Assembly: GCF_026151205.1 (NCBI RefSeq)
Contig: NC_087078.1
Span: forward strand, 3,288,675-3,352,674
Length of the DNA stretch: 64,000 nt
Direction: 5' to 3'
Origin: Bolinopsis microptera
Lineage: Eukaryota; Ctenophora; Tentaculata; Lobata; Bolinopsidae
Shown piece by piece: positions 11,090 to 24,454 of the stretch. A program made the translations under genes and the position numbers. The notes under the pieces were generated by a model. The model did no database searches. It was given only the letters and a program-made list of their open reading frames with translations, and was not told the DNA's origin. Position 1 is the stretch's first letter; every line of letters starts with the position of its first letter.

Positions 11090-11944
11090 TGCAGGCTATC
11101 GTTTCGATTTTGACTTTACCATTGGTGCAGTTTCTGTGAAAATCGATAAGGCCGTATTGTAATTAGTTATGAAACTCTTATATTGAATGGTTAACGTTTT
11201 TCAGTTTCAGAACTTTAAACTTAGTAATTCCTGGTCACTAAAATCTGCCGAGATTTACTGAACTCCAACTACAAATATTGGTGATTAAAGTATTCTTGAA
11301 AGGAAAAATTTACTAAGTTTTTTTGAAAAGCATTTTTCTCCGCGTTTCATGCAATTTGGAAAAAATATTTTGAATATTCAAAATTTTTCGAAAATGTTCG
11401 ACATTTTTTCAAGTCTCAAAAAAAGTGAACATTTTCAAAGTTTTTCTAAAAACTACTTTTCTCCGTGTTTTAAGCTATTCCGATCATTTTGAGCCAATAA
11501 AAATTGTTTAGAATTTTGCTAATTAGCTAATTGATAATTATCCAATTAACTGATTATCTGACGTAAAAATTTTTTGAACAAAAGTTTTTATTTTTGATAA
11601 TATGAACACACTCGATTTAATTGATCCGCAACCTTTTACGATGTTTACAACTAAAGATATTCGACAAACAAGAAAGGTGGTAAAAAGTGGTAAAGTGGCA
11701 AAAAGTGGCCTTAAGGGGGCATACACCAAATCTGTCCAGACCAAATGACCTCACAGGCAGTTCAGTGACCTTCTAGCGCACCGTTTCCACACCAAAAAAA
11801 TCATTTTGAGAATACCTATTTTTGTAAACAAGCATTTCCTGGTTAAGAGCGCAATTTTCGGAAAAAATAATTTTTTGGTCAAGACGCTACAAGTTAATTA
11901 TTTCTTGCGGTATCGGGTTGAAATTTTGCTCGCCGTTTATTCAC
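11090..11944. other. AT-rich sequence, no gene seen
   Basis: Low-GC sequence with internally similar phrases (two TTTTCTCCGYGTTT blocks near 11335 and 11458). There is no credible coding region. The 11538-11744 open frame on the minus strand has no recognisable features. Confidence 0.5.
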
Positions 11945-12255
11945 ACTAGCAGGAACCCGTATAATATAACCCTAAACGGTGTCAAGACTCAAAATACTAA
12001 AATAATTATTACCTATTTAATTGGCGTTTTTGACACCACTTGGGGGTCCAAATTTTAGGCTCTAAAATCATTATTCCTCGGCCAATTTTTTATTTTTTCA
12101 TGCTGATTTGAAGGCCATTAAAGCATTTGACCCAGCCAAAAAAGTTCCAGTTGTATATCTTTTACGGTTTTTGCGGAAAGTTGCGTTAAAGTTGATGCCG
12201 TGGTGTCAGTAAAATGGCACAGATATATATATATATATCGTCTCGCTTTATATAT
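11945..12255 (-). repeat. dispersed repeat H, copy 2
   Basis: Reverse-oriented relative of 3098-3345. It ends in a short AT dinucleotide run followed by CGTCTCGC. Confidence 0.7.
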
Positions 12256-12432
12256 AGTAAGATTTCACATCTATTTCAAGGTATGTGTAAAATCTTGATA
12301 TCGTATCTAAAAAGGCTGGTGTGTTATAAATTTTTAAAGTCAAAAAGCTAAAATTGTCCTTTTCAGGCTTATTTTAACAAAAAGGCAGTCAGGGAAGATC
12401 GGATTGATTTGATGGTTGACATCAAATTTTTC

Positions 12433-12930
12433 TCTGAATTCTGGCACAGTTTTTGATGCCCTCAAAAATGTTTTTACTCATTTATCTTAAGATCTATTGG
12501 ACCTCAAAGCCAAACAACAAATTTAGGCACATTTTTCGTTTTTAATATTTACTGATTTTTCTATGTGCTAGTGACTTTTTGAAGAGCGCAAAATAACCGC
12601 AACTAGCACATTTATATATGAGTTATGAACAACAAAACACCCTAAAATGCTTCCCTTTGAAGATGGGAGAAAATGTGATTTTTTATCTGCAAAGCCAAAA
12701 AATCACATTTTCTCCCATAACTTCAATGGGAAGCATTTAAGGGTGTTTTTCTGTTCATAACTCATATATAAATGTGCTAGTTGCGGTTATTTTGCACCCT
12801 TCAAAAAGTCACTAGCACATTCCTATCAAAATTTTAGAAAAATCAGTAAATATTAAAAACAAAAAATGTGCCTAAATTTGTTGTAAAAACATTTTTGAGG
12901 GCATCAAAAACTGCGCTAGAACTCAGACAA
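12433..12930. mobile_element. ~500-bp foldback element
   Basis: Inverted arms of ~230-250 bp meet near 12690. Paired phrases include GATGCCCTCAAAAATGTTTT/AAAACATTTTTGAGGGCATC and CATTTATATATGAGTTATGA/TCATAACTCATATATAAATG. The left arm has ~35 extra bases near 12476-12511. The internal sequence resembles parts of the element at 24768-26798. Non-coding. Confidence 0.85.
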
Positions 12931-15336
12931 ATGCAGAAACAAAAATCCAACTCGAGCATAACTAAAACAAGTAGCAACTTTAATTCTTTAAACTTAGTCT
13001 CCAGGAGTGAAACAATAAGGAATGTAATAAACATCCCACAGTCCATTACCATACATGACGACTACGAATACAGGAGGACCATCCTCAGGAGGTGTGAGTT
13101 GTCGAGGTGGAACAATTAACTTAATTACCATGTCCTACTTTGTTATAGAGCTGGATTTGACTCTACAAATTCACAAATGACACCGCAGGGGTCGAGTAGA
13201 ACATTGGCTCGCGATCTTTTATTATTTTAAATTGAGCGGATCTGACGACCTAAACGAGGGGGGGATGTCTGTTTGGAACCTTTATTAGTTATTATAGGGC
13301 TCAGGACGGGACAGTTTGAAGTTTTTATAGAGGATCTATAGGGCGTCAGGGACGGAACCTTATAGTTATTATAGAGGATCAGGAGTCGACACGTACGGGT
13401 TGTAAGCACAATTTCAGCGTTTGTCTGTCTTGATCCTGTACAATGAAAAGATAATGAGAGTGTTCTGACAGCGATTTTGATTCTGGATTGGTCTGTCTAT
13501 TTTTAGGGTGGTCATTGGAATATTGTAATTATTGCGCTCCAAGTCATAGTTATATAGGTCTTCAGTCAGATGACATTCAAATTTACTTAATTCAAGATGC
13601 TGCAGTCAATGTGATGCTGAACATGCCAATTCTAGTGAGACAATTCGATGAGGACATGAGCACCATGATATGCTTCTTCTTTGGTTTCATACAATTAAAT
13701 TGGTCATATCTAATTCAAAATGCTTTAGATATACCTCTTCGAGGTATTAACCAATTCATCGCATTAGACTAAGTAGGTAACTCCGATCTGTCTCATAAAC
13801 TGTGTCCCTAGGAGTATCCGCAATGCGGATATTTTTTCATAAGTTTGTGTCACTTTTTTAGAGTGGCATTATTGTCACGTGACATGTAAGAACTAGAGAA
13901 AATATGCGGGCTACGTCAGAGCCCTACTAGTTTTGTGGGCAATTAATGGCCAGGTTGGAGTTGATTATCACGTGATCTGCGATTTTATACAACACGTGGG
14001 GGGGGGGGCCGCATATTCTGAGATAATATTTCTACATTATTGCATGCATCTCTGGCGTTAGCGTGATCAACTTCTTTATCGTGTGATGGATTTAGGATTT
14101 ATTTTTTGTGGTTGACCTATAATACTGGCTTGGAAATCGGATATTGCTTACCACCTTTATTTATTAATTTGTTCAGTCAAAAGCCAAATCGAAATATCAA
14201 GGGCTTTGTGGAATTGAAGATTCTATGTCTATGTATGTCCTATGTAATTGCATATCTATTGTTTCTCTGCCTAGTCAAAGTAACGTCAGCCAAAGGAAAT
14301 CATATGCTTTTTTGATCCGTCCTGTAACCTGTATTTATTCTGTATATAATTACCGTTATATTACAGGGTTAGTTTTGGGTTAATTTGAGAGTTTGCAGTT
14401 GTAGGTAAATGGGCTCGATGGCTGAGTGGAGGAAGTATCATTGACGAAAGTGCTGAAGGGTGTGTTAGCAGGTTGTTTCTCGTTAATGTCTTGTTACCAA
14501 GAACCGTGACGGTCCAATTTCGGAGCGCGTCGTGGTTAGGTTATATTACACTTCTAAAAGGGTGTGTGGCTATTCTATTGCTGGCATTCGTCAGTGGTAG
14601 GCTCACAGGGACTCGTCAATTCAGTCTAGAGAGTCAGCGTTGGGGGTTTAATCCATTGGGGATTTTGTTTTGCGCGCTGCATTTATAACTGTTTGTGGTG
14701 GGTCAGTTTTTGTTGGGTTGGTGTGTTTGAGGTTTCGTCTGGGGGGTTCGTTAGGTGGGTTTACGGTGTTTTGTGACCTAGCTTTGTATTTATTCGGCTA
14801 ATCGAAACAGTTCTCTGTTATTTCGTTACATGTATTTTCCTTTTTTTATCCCGTACAATTATAGTCTCACATTTGCTTTAGTGCACTTTATTCAAGTCGA
14901 GATTATTTTAATAAAACTCGGCGAAGTATTTTTTCAAATTTAATTACAGAGGCGTGGTTTGAGCTTCAGGTTTTTTAAATTTATAATTTTTATTCACCAT
15001 GCAAGTATGCCGTGCGATAAGACTAACTTTGGAGGGGACCGGTTTTTGATTCGTATACTTTTTTAGAAATAGTATTTTGTAAGCGTTATGGTGTTACTGG
15101 GTATGAACATATTCTTTATACCAGCTCATTTGTTTGTGGTAACGTTTTCGATAACCCATTAATTCTAAAAAAGGAGCGGTTTTTTTTAGTATCCAGTGTG
15201 ATATATGATCGTCGGCATGGCCAGGCAGCCATTACGAATCACTTCTAGTTAGATATAACCAATCACTCTGAGCTACTTTCCACTCGTGACCTCAAGGGGG
15301 TATCATACAGACCGGGTATGAAGACGGTGTAACGTG
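12931..15336. other. 2.4 kb with no recognised gene
   Basis: Mixed sequence. 13250-13390 contains a diverged short repeat (TTATAGAGGATC phrases). A G-run lies at 13990-13999. The plus-strand frames at 13488-13772 (94 codons), 14106-14315 and 14473-14688 lack known motifs, splice context or homology that I can recognise. A tRNA A-box-like phrase near 14420 has no B-box partner. I cannot assign any function. Confidence 0.5.
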
Positions 15337-15339
15337 GTT

Positions 15340-18300
15340 GAGCAGGAGAGAGAGAGAGAGCGAGAGAGAGAGAGAGAGAGAAGAAAAGAAAGAGAAGCAA
15401 AGCAAAACAACACAGAAGAAAAACAGACGACACAAAAGAAAAAGAGGAAAGATCAGAATAAAAAGGTTTATCATACTAGATAAGGGAGAAAAGCTAGGCA
15501 GTCGAAAAATAAGAGGAAACGAGAGGGAACAACATGAAAGAAAGGACAGAAGAAAAAAGGAAAACAAAGAACGTAAGCAAGCGTAGAGGAGGACGTAGTA
15601 AGACAAGAAACATCCAGCAGAGAAGTAGGTAGGGAAAAGATATAGAAGAGAGAGGGAGAGATTCTTGTATGAGTAGGGAGTAACAAAAAGAGGTGATTAC
15701 ACAAAATTTGAGCAGCCTAAGTAAAGAAACAGAGAGACAGAAACGGCAGATAAAAGAGACAAGAGTAGCGAGAAAGAGACGAAAAGAAGAAGCATAGACG
15801 AGAACAAGAAAAAGAGGAAACGAGACGGAAGGAGAAGAAACAAAAGGAAAGGACACAACAGAAAAAAAGAGCCAAACAGAGGAAGAGAAATCATAGAAAA
15901 AGAGATAAAAGAATAAGAAAGACAGAAAGAGAGAGTGATAAAGCAGAAGAGCAAGGAAAAAGAGAGACGAAAAGTAAACGAGAGCGAAAAGGGACAATAC
16001 GACAGTACACGTAGGAATAGAGACGAGAAAGAAACAAGAGAAGTCATCAAAAGTAAAAAGAAGAAACGTAGGGACAGATAGAATACAAGAAGAGGAAGAA
16101 ACAGAAAAAGAAAAAAACAGAAGAAAGCCGACAAAGCAATAAAAAAGAAGAAGCAGACGGTAAGAACCGAACAGCCAAAAAAAGAAGTCACAAAAACTAA
16201 GGAAAAGCATAGAAAAGCATAGGAGACATATTAAGAGCAGGAGAGCTTCACATAGTACAAAGAAAAAAATAGCAGAAGATTAGCCAGAAAAACCTATATA
16301 GCGGCTAAGAAAAAGGAAGAAGACAGAAGAATGAGAGAAAAAGATAAAGCAAAGAAGCAAGAAGGAGAGAAAAAAGAAGAAGGATAAAAGAGAGAAAGAG
16401 AGAGAAACTTGAGGAAGGACAGAGAGGGGAAAGAAAAGAGTAAATTAGAATAGGTAAGTAACTAGAACGAAAGAGAAAGACGACAGAAAGGAAGCATAAA
16501 ACAGGAGGGAGAGAGTGGATAGAAAAAGGCATAGGGATGGAAACGAAGGACCGGGTGACGGGAACGGAGAACAAGAAAGAGAAGGAGGAGAAACTAAGTG
16601 AAGAGATGGCGCAAGAAGGCGGGAGGGGAGGTCAGGGGAGATGGCGAGGGAGTAGGGGAGAGGGTGGGCGGACCGGGTGTAGAAGTGGGTAGTAAGGATC
16701 GAACGCGTTGAGTCTAGGAAAAGAGAAGCAAAGGGTGGCCGAAGCGCCAGGTAAGAGAAGGGTGTGTCGTGAGAAGGGAAGAAGTGCCTAGGGGGTAATT
16801 GTCGAGCAAAGGAGGAGGGGGAGCCAGGGCGCGATGGGGGAGCATGGAAAGGTGATCAGGGAAAAGCAGAGTGAAAAGGGGAAAGGAAGAGGTAGAAGGG
16901 AGGGAGACGAGATAAAGCGGAGACTCGCCGAAAAGGGGTCCGAGGCACAAAGAACGAGGACAAGAGAGGCAGAGACGACGAGGGGTGCAAGACAAGAGAG
17001 AAGAGGGGAAAAGTAGAGACAAGGGAAGGAGGGGTGGAGAATGAGCAGGAAGGAGTCGAAAGAGGACAATGGCGACAAGTAAGAAGAACAGAAGAGCGGA
17101 GTGGGCGAGCAGAGAGGAGGGGGGGGAAACCGGGGTAGGGGAAAGTGCGAGAGGGGCACGAGGAAGGAAAGAAGAGGAGATAGAAAGTGGAGGAGAAGGA
17201 GAAATCTTATTGAAAAAAAGAGAAAGAGAAGTCGCGGGCGAAAGTACAGGGAGCGGGGAGAGGGAAAGCTAAGCAAGGAGAGTGCGTAGTAAGAGCGAGA
17301 GGAGATGGAGAGAGGCACGTCGGCAGCGTAAAGCGGAAAGTCAGGAAGAGGGGGGAACAGAGGAGGGGAAGAGGATGAGAGAGCCTAGGGAGAGGTAGGA
17401 GAGAAGTGGGGGAACTAAGAGGAGGCTGAACCCGAGGAGGGGAAAGGCCGAGGGAGAAAGGGAATATAGGAACGTGGTCAGGACGCGAGCTGCGGAGAGC
17501 GAGAGAGAAGTTGGATAAGGGGGAAGGAAAGACGACAAAGACAACAACTAAAAAAAGAGAGGAATACACACAAAACACAGGGAGAAGATAACGAGGAGAG
17601 AGGGGAATGAACAAATTACGATTAGGATAGATAACCAAAGAAAGAAAGAATAAATAGGGCGGGGGAGGGGGAAAAAAAATAAAGAAAAAAAAAAAAGAAG
17701 AGAAAAAACGCCGATGGTGGAAACCAATGTGAAAAATAACCACAATAAAAAAGAGTAAAAGAAGAGGAAGACAAGAAAAAAAAAAAGGAGATACAAACAA
17801 CCAGAGCAGAAGATAATAAAGCAGAAAAAAAAAGCAAAAAACAAAAAACAATGAAGAGTAGGAAAAGAGGCGGAAAGAAACGAAGATGCAAGAGAGAAAA
17901 AACAGCATAAAAAAAAGGAAAAAGCGTGGGAAAGAACGCACAGATAGAAAGAAAGAGGAGCAGAATCAGAAGACAGAGAGAAGGGGGGCAAGAAGAGAAA
18001 AAACAAGAAGAGGGGTGGAGTAAGAAACAAAAGAAAAGGAGGTGGAGAAAGCAGGAAGGGATCGGAGAGAGGAGGTCGGAGAGCAAGAAAGGAACAATGA
18101 GGGGGGAAGGAGTGAGAAGAGAAGAAACCAAAGAGGGACAGCTAGCTAAAGACAGAATGACAGGGGGCATGAACAACGAAAGCAACAAAACAACACGCCA
18201 ACGGGGAAAAACAAGGAAAGAGAACCAACAAGGCGGACAAGAGAGAGGAAGAAGAAAAAGCCCAGAGAAGAAGAAAACCAAAGAAAAAAGAAGCGAGGCA

Positions 18301-18370
18301 GACAAAAGAAAAAACAAAGCAGCAAAGGAGGAAGGGGGATACCGAACTACAGGAGGCACCGAAGGGGAGC
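15340..18370 (+). repeat. 3-kb purine-rich (T-poor) tract
   Basis: For about 3 kb the plus strand is overwhelmingly A and G, with scattered C and very few T. It opens with GA dinucleotides (15345-15380), is A-rich to about 16550, G-rich from 16560 to 17520, and A-rich again to 18360. It therefore gives long open frames of K/E/R-rich (plus) or F/S/L-rich (minus) protein in many frames at once. This is composition, not coding. Such tracts can form triplex DNA. Confidence 0.95.
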
Positions 18371-18690
<320 letters not shown>

Positions 18691-20271
18691 TCTTCCCACT
18701 CACTGTACCCGGCCATGGAGACTGGAGAATGGAGAGGTAGATCATGATGTTATTAGCAGTTGAGAGATTGAGGAGGGAGGGGGGGGGGGTAACCAAGCGA
18801 CATTATCTAACTCATTATATAATATTATTACTATCTGCAGAAAACGTCTAGACTCTACTAGAATATTACCTTGCCCTCATATACCAGGTACATCGACATT
18901 ACGGGCCTCAATCCTGTCTCAAATTGTATTTATTAGCTAGTGTGTGCAAGTTATGTAACATTTCATAGCTCATGTCTTATTTGGTGTTTGATTTGAGTTA
19001 TATAAACATTAGGTGGAAATTCCCCATATGAGCTTAACATTACCAGAATGCCAAAACAATCGAAATCTCGAGATACCCGCAATCCATGGTTTTTTCCTTA
19101 TACTAAACTCCGAGTGGTATTTCGGGGTACTATGTACCTGTGGTACAATGTGATATATTTATAGAGTTGGGATCAACATGCTGAAGGTTAGGATCATACT
19201 GGATCTGATTGTGTTAGCTTTTAATTCTGTTAATTAGCACATGTACCCGAAACTGTTTGTTGAGGTGTTTGCATAAATCCCTGTTGGTTACGGTGTGTTT
19301 CATGTTTAATTGTAACTTTTGGAAACCATCAACAGTGCAAGCATCGGGACACGGAGCTTTGTGGCAATCGGCATATGTAAGATTTGGAGCCAGGGAAGGA
19401 GCAGCTTTCAAAATGGATACGGCCACATGTCTCGGAATTATATATCGGCCACATGTCCGGTTTAGAATCTCGATTGCATGACTGATTTTTTACTGTCCAT
19501 GTCCATTCTCAATCCTCTGTAGCTCCTCTAGCTTAAAATGTAACGGACGAGAATCATGATTTTATAACCCGGTTATAAAATGATGCTTCTTGTCGCAGAG
19601 TCGCAGCGTCTAACAGCTGATATCTAGTTTCCCTTGAAATATTGTATCTAGTTGTCATCAATATGGTCAGAAAAATAGAATGCAGTAAGCAAAAATAGTA
19701 CTTGCATGCAAACTGTTGAGTAGTTCATAGTTTGCTGTGTTATAGCAGTTACAGTTTGATGTTGTTATTCATGAACATTTATATATTTAAATAATGCTTC
19801 TGTATTACTAATTAAGTGATCATCAACCAGATAACTTTCGTTTTTGGTCTGAGTCTGGGGGTATAAACCGCCTTCCCCCTCCCCTCCCCCTAATTTATAT
19901 AATACTTTAACTTCACTAGATGACTCTAGTTAACATGGGAAAAGCAATCGTAAAACTGAAGCGGAGGCAAGTCAGACTTGGGTGAAATAACAGAATTTCC
20001 GGTGAATGAGCTACGAGAATGGTTATTAGGTTCCTGATCGACTGTCATCAAGACTGCCCACACTCACAGTGGAGGTGTTCAAGAAGATATACGGAAACTT
20101 CTTTCCTTTGGAGACGCTGCAAAAAAAAAACTCTCTGAGATGTCTTCTGCAACTTCAATGCTAACAAGGCGGATGTTGATTTCTGGTCGTATATCATGCG
20201 ATTGTCGGTTACTAATTCAAGGTTTGCTTGAGCAGAAAAGCTTCTGTGAGTGTTGAGTATGATTGTGTGTT
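18691..20271. other. 1.6 kb with no recognised gene
   Basis: Unique-looking sequence with a G-run at 18778-18790. The overlapping frames at 19214-19426 (minus) and 19257-19481 (plus) have no motif I recognise. I looked on the minus strand for LIM-type cysteine/histidine spacing that could end the LMO7-like gene and found none. Confidence 0.45.
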
Positions 20272-20476
20272 CAGTGGCGTACGAAGGTATTAGCAAAAAA
20301 CTCGCGTTTTTGATCTAGGAACACATTTTTTAGAAATTTTTACCAGCGTATCCTCTAATATCACCTAATTTGTTTCTATTTTAGTGAGGGGCGCCAAAAG
20401 GGGGAAGGGCCGCCAACAGGGGGGAGCATTTTCGGGGGGCGGGTGGGGGCGGGCGCCAACGCACGTTACGCCACTG
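20272..20476. mobile_element. hAT-like MITE, copy 1
   Basis: A 205-bp element with ends CAGTGGCGTA and TTACGCCACTG, and GGGGCGCC-rich blocks near the right end. Its interior matches 62430-62723 (e.g. ATCACCTAATTTGTT). CAG...CTG ends are typical of hAT-type elements. No clear 8-bp target duplication remains. Confidence 0.8.
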
Positions 20477-21870
20477 AGAGGGGTGATATCAGCTTTTACA
20501 GGATTTGCTCTAGAGATGATATGCTGGAGGAGGGTTATCTATCTACTTATCTATAAAATGGCGGGTAATGTGGTCATGAACGAAGCAATGAAGCATACGT
20601 GATCACGAACGATTACATGGTGGATAAGGACTTAACACAGCGCCGAGAGTATGTTAGGTATCCGAAGTTGTGTGGGGTTGTAGTGCGACCCTTTTGAGGA
20701 GCTCGATAATGAGGCTTTGGAGTTTCTAGGGAATCGAAAATTGGGAAAAGCTCGGTAATTGGTTGTTCAGGGAGTTTCTGGAAAAGAGATTTGTTCTTTT
20801 TGTTAAACTGTTGGTATTGTTAAAACTGGATAACTATATAAGAACAATTTGTTTTATTAAATGTGTAATCGATTCATGATCTTGGATGTGAATAAGGCTA
20901 AATGATAGATGAATCAAAAGAAGCTAACTTTACCATAAAAGTAAGAGTATCTAAGGAGTATAACTTGATGCGTTTCAAATGTGTTATTTTTTTAGATAAA
21001 CATCATGTGAAATGAGGCACTAATAAAACCGAAACAAATTCTTAATACGGTACTTCAATTTTTAAAACGGTCGGAAGTCCTATTAACATACGGAAACAAG
21101 GCAAACATGTTCCCTGATATCATCAAAGTATAGCCAATATAATAAAAATTACATATAATATTATCCGATGGCACAAAACGTGTCGTGTTAAATTCCAAGA
21201 CGGAGCTGTTAGATACAATAACTCCGTCAACCTCCATGAGGCTTGTAATCAATCGCCAAACCGTTCATTTCAAAACATAAAACACAAGAATAATTATCAC
21301 AAGACTTATATCAGCGTGTTTGGATTAAATTAAACGCCGTCTGGTTGCAGTAGAGGACATCAAGACAAAATAAATATCACATGAACGTCCCATAACCACC
21401 AATCCTCATCTAGGTTCATGCCGCGAAGAAACGAGTTTCAAAGTAAATGGAAGGCTGATTCAAAGATTCATCAGTTATCTGATGGCCCTAGCTACACGCT
21501 TTGGTATGTAACACTTTAAATTATATACGCAAAGACCCACGCGTAGAATGGCCATGAATATGATTGAGTGTTGGAGATGATAAAACGTGATCGGTCTAAT
21601 AACTGGCATAGTTCCAAGTCAATAGTAACATATGCCACGGTTATGATTGAGAAAAATGTAAATGATTAGTTGGGCGTACCAATATGATTATTAAGCTTTC
21701 AAGACTCAGACTCTCAATGATCTGAATTGTAACTAACTGCTCGTTATTGTAAATTATATACCAGGTCTACAGAATGTGGTTCAATCTATTTAAGTGTTGA
21801 TTGTACATTGGAAAGCTTAAAGTTAAGACTAGATGTGGATACTGGGGGGATGTGATCATTGTTTGTTACG
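20477..21870. other. 1.4 kb with no recognised gene
   Basis: AT-rich unique sequence. The 21055-21252 minus-strand frame has a hydrophobic stretch but no supporting context. Nothing else seen. Confidence 0.45.
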
Positions 21871-21877
21871 TTTTAGT

Positions 21878-22302
21878 GGCGCCTCTATTAAGCGGTCAAA
21901 GGATGGTGATCATTGTTTGTTTACGTTTTAGGTGGCGCCTCTATTAAGAAGGTTGAAGATGTGATGCAAATTTTAGTATTATCGAAGGCTTGTAAACTTG
22001 TTACGCCTTCTTGTTACACCCTTTGAAGGTCCCGATTTATTTTCTGAACGGAAAGCTCAAATATAACCGAGAAATCGACTTCGTATTACTAATTTTGATG
22101 ACTGGTTTCTGAACTAAAATTGCACGAAAAAATCGATTTAACTGGTTTCAGAAAGTATAAAAACACTTCATAATCCCTCAAATTGATGTTTTATAGTTAA
22201 TTACGACGGCATCAAGCAAATATATTTTGAATCCTTCGGTTCTACTCATGACCTAGGGAGTTAAGCTGAAACCGAAAGAGCGAGGCAAATCCTCACCTTA
22301 AT
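21878..22302 (-). repeat. dispersed repeat, copy 2 (longer form)
   Basis: Reverse-oriented copy of 2770-3060 that keeps ~110 bp lost from copy 1. One end is locally duplicated: GGCGCCTCTATTAAG occurs twice, about 55 bp apart, near 21890-21945. Confidence 0.75.
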
Positions 22303-22767
22303 GATCAACCTGGTACTAACACATTTTCAGATAGAATTGTTCTTTGCGATACGGTTTATTGCCTACTTTGCACTTGTGTGAAGACCAGAGTACGAAAACC
22401 TACTCGCAGTAAGCAACTCAATTTTGGTGACTGTTCCTCACGGAACATTCTGATCCTGCAACATAACTACAGGAGATCGTATCCTTAACAAATTTAACAG
22501 GTATTCACAATTTCAGAGCAGAGCATGATTACATGTCAAAGAAACATAATAATGTAGGTTACGATCACACAATAATATAACATCTACTAACAGCTGATTA
22601 TATTTATGTTTCGCTAACGGTAAAGGCAAAGTTGGAAAATAGATTTACAAACCAGCGCAAAGAAAACCAAGACAAGTGAAGATGGAATTGAAATTTGTTT
22701 TTTTAGTTGGATATTAGTTCTTATTTCTTGGTTCCATGCTATACCGCATTTTTCTTGATTTCATCAG
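22303..22767. other. unassigned sequence before the inverted arm
   Basis: AT-rich unique sequence between the dispersed repeat and the start of the long inverted arm. No feature seen. Confidence 0.4.
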
Positions 22768-23410
22768 AATTGGCCCCACAAGTAGGAAGTAAAATAAGGA
22801 CCTCTGTTCAAATCAAAATAGATTCAAAATATTCGGACAACTCAAAATAATAACAAAATCTGATTGGCAGTCACGCTGCACGTGACTGCCCGCACGTGAC
22901 TGTGCGCGTCCAATGGACGTAATGAAGGAAATTTGTTATGGTTATCGCAGGAGAGATCACGTTTAGAGTGCGTCTCTCTGATTAGACCACGTCACTGCAC
23001 ACGTGACTGTGCAGAGCCAATAGGGTGCTATGTAACTTGTGTAAGGTGTGTACGCTAGGTGCGTGTAAGGGACATCTAATTTACTATTAAACACAGCTGG
23101 CCGGCAGAGAATTGAAAATATAAGGATTTTTTATGGATGAAAATCGAAGCGAAAACCTTGTAACCCTATGTTTTCGAGTACGCTGAACAAGATTAAACTG
23201 GTTATAATTATCATACTCAAGGGCAAATTGCTTTAAAATGTACTTGAATGTCATAGATGCTATTATACGCTTTAACCGGCTTATCGTGTGGCACCAGTCT
23301 CTCTCGCCACTATAGTTCTCAGCTTAATTATTATCGGGCTCATGAAGGAAAGATCTCGAGCTCAGAAGACGAATACCCTTTTCCCAAATATTTGCTAACA
23401 TTAACGAATA
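22768..23410 (+). repeat. long inverted arm D, left part
   Basis: Starting AATTGGCCCCACAAGTAGG, this arm matches the reverse complement of 31086-31742 for ~640 bp. It contains several CACGTGACTG/CAGTCACGTG short palindromes (22870-23010). The arm is interrupted at 23410 by a LINE insertion and resumes at 27701 for ~25 bp of further match. Confidence 0.9.
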
Positions 23411-24454
23411 TTTGGGATTAAGGAACTGTCTCACTAGACTTGAGATTTTAAACTGTCTCAAAAAATTGAAGAACCACAAAAGTGCTGGGATTGACGAAAT
23501 CTCTAATGAGCAGTTAAAGTATGGGGCAAGTGGTCTTGTGGATAGGATGGAGAAATTGTTCTCAAAAGTTTGGAATTCAGAAGCAGTGCCTGACGACTGG
23601 TTGAAAGGCATCGTGATAATTGTACCAAAGAAGGGTGATACCTCTCATTGCTCCTATAATAGGGGGATCACTCTAAGATCTACAGCATCTAAACTGTATC
23701 AAATCATCATATTACAACGCATGAGTGACGGTTTAGAAAGTTTGCTACGAGACAATCAGTGTGGGTTTAGAAAGAAAAGATCATGCATTGATCAGATTTA
23801 TTCACTCCGCACTATTATACATAACTGCATTGAATATAATCTCCCCCTGTATGTAAATTTTGTGGACTTCAAGGCAGCTTTTGATTCTATCGACAGGAAT
23901 TATATTTGGAAAGCTTTCAGTCATTATGGCCTGCCATGTAAATACATTCGAATAATACAGGCATTCTTTAATGGAACTGTCAGTGCTGTTAGACACAATG
24001 GTGAACTATGAGAATGGTTTGAAGTAAGTTCAGGCAGTGGCCAAGGAGACATTCAGGATCCCCCACTTTTTAATGTCTGCCTCAATGTGGCTGCTGAGAG
24101 AACAGAAAGCAAAAAAGTGGTGTCCCACGGAGCGGTTCTTCAAAGATCTATCAGTCCGCTTGTTGATGATATCACTGTGTTAGATACAGACTATGCAGAT
24201 GACATGGCTGCACTGGATAACAGCGAGGAAGGTCTTCAAGAAACAACTGACCTTTTGTGTATGTATGGTGCCCAGGGAGGTATCAGATTCAATGGTAAAA
24301 AAGACTGAGGCTATGGTCATTGGTAAAGCAACCTCTCAACGGCCATACACGAAAGAAGCCACAGTGAACATCACTGTTGAAGACACGCCAGTGCAGCAAG
24401 TTAGTGATTTTACGTACTTAGGTACAATTATCTCCAGCGACGGTACTATCGACC
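23411..24454 (+). pseudogene. LINE reverse transcriptase, 5'-truncated, first part
   Basis: Decayed non-LTR retrotransposon reverse transcriptase; RTE/CR1-like, clade not resolved. Recognisable blocks in order are a GIDEISNEQLKYG finger block, WLKGIVIIVPKKGD, a NRGITL block, the first catalytic block FVDFKAAFDS (about 23865-23895), SGSGQGD (about 24033) and the catalytic YADD block (about 24194). An in-frame TGA at 24009-24011 and a frame change at an A-run near 24296-24302 break it. The protein continues after 27102, on the far side of a hAT-like insertion. The upstream endonuclease part is absent: the copy starts inside the reverse transcriptase, as 5'-truncated LINE insertions do. An 11-bp target duplication ATTAACGAATA lies at 23400-23410 and 27701-27711. 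Confidence 0.9.

Noticed and set aside
13488-13772. 94-codon plus-strand frame.
   Set aside because: No recognised motif, no splice or promoter context; length is within chance for this composition.
14405-14480. tRNA-like A-box TGGCTGAGTGG.
   Set aside because: No T-arm/B-box at the right distance and no foldable acceptor stem.
19214-21252. Minus-strand frames as candidates for the LIM domain expected at the end of an LMO7-like gene.
   Set aside because: No LIM spacing of cysteines and histidines; no suitable splice sites.
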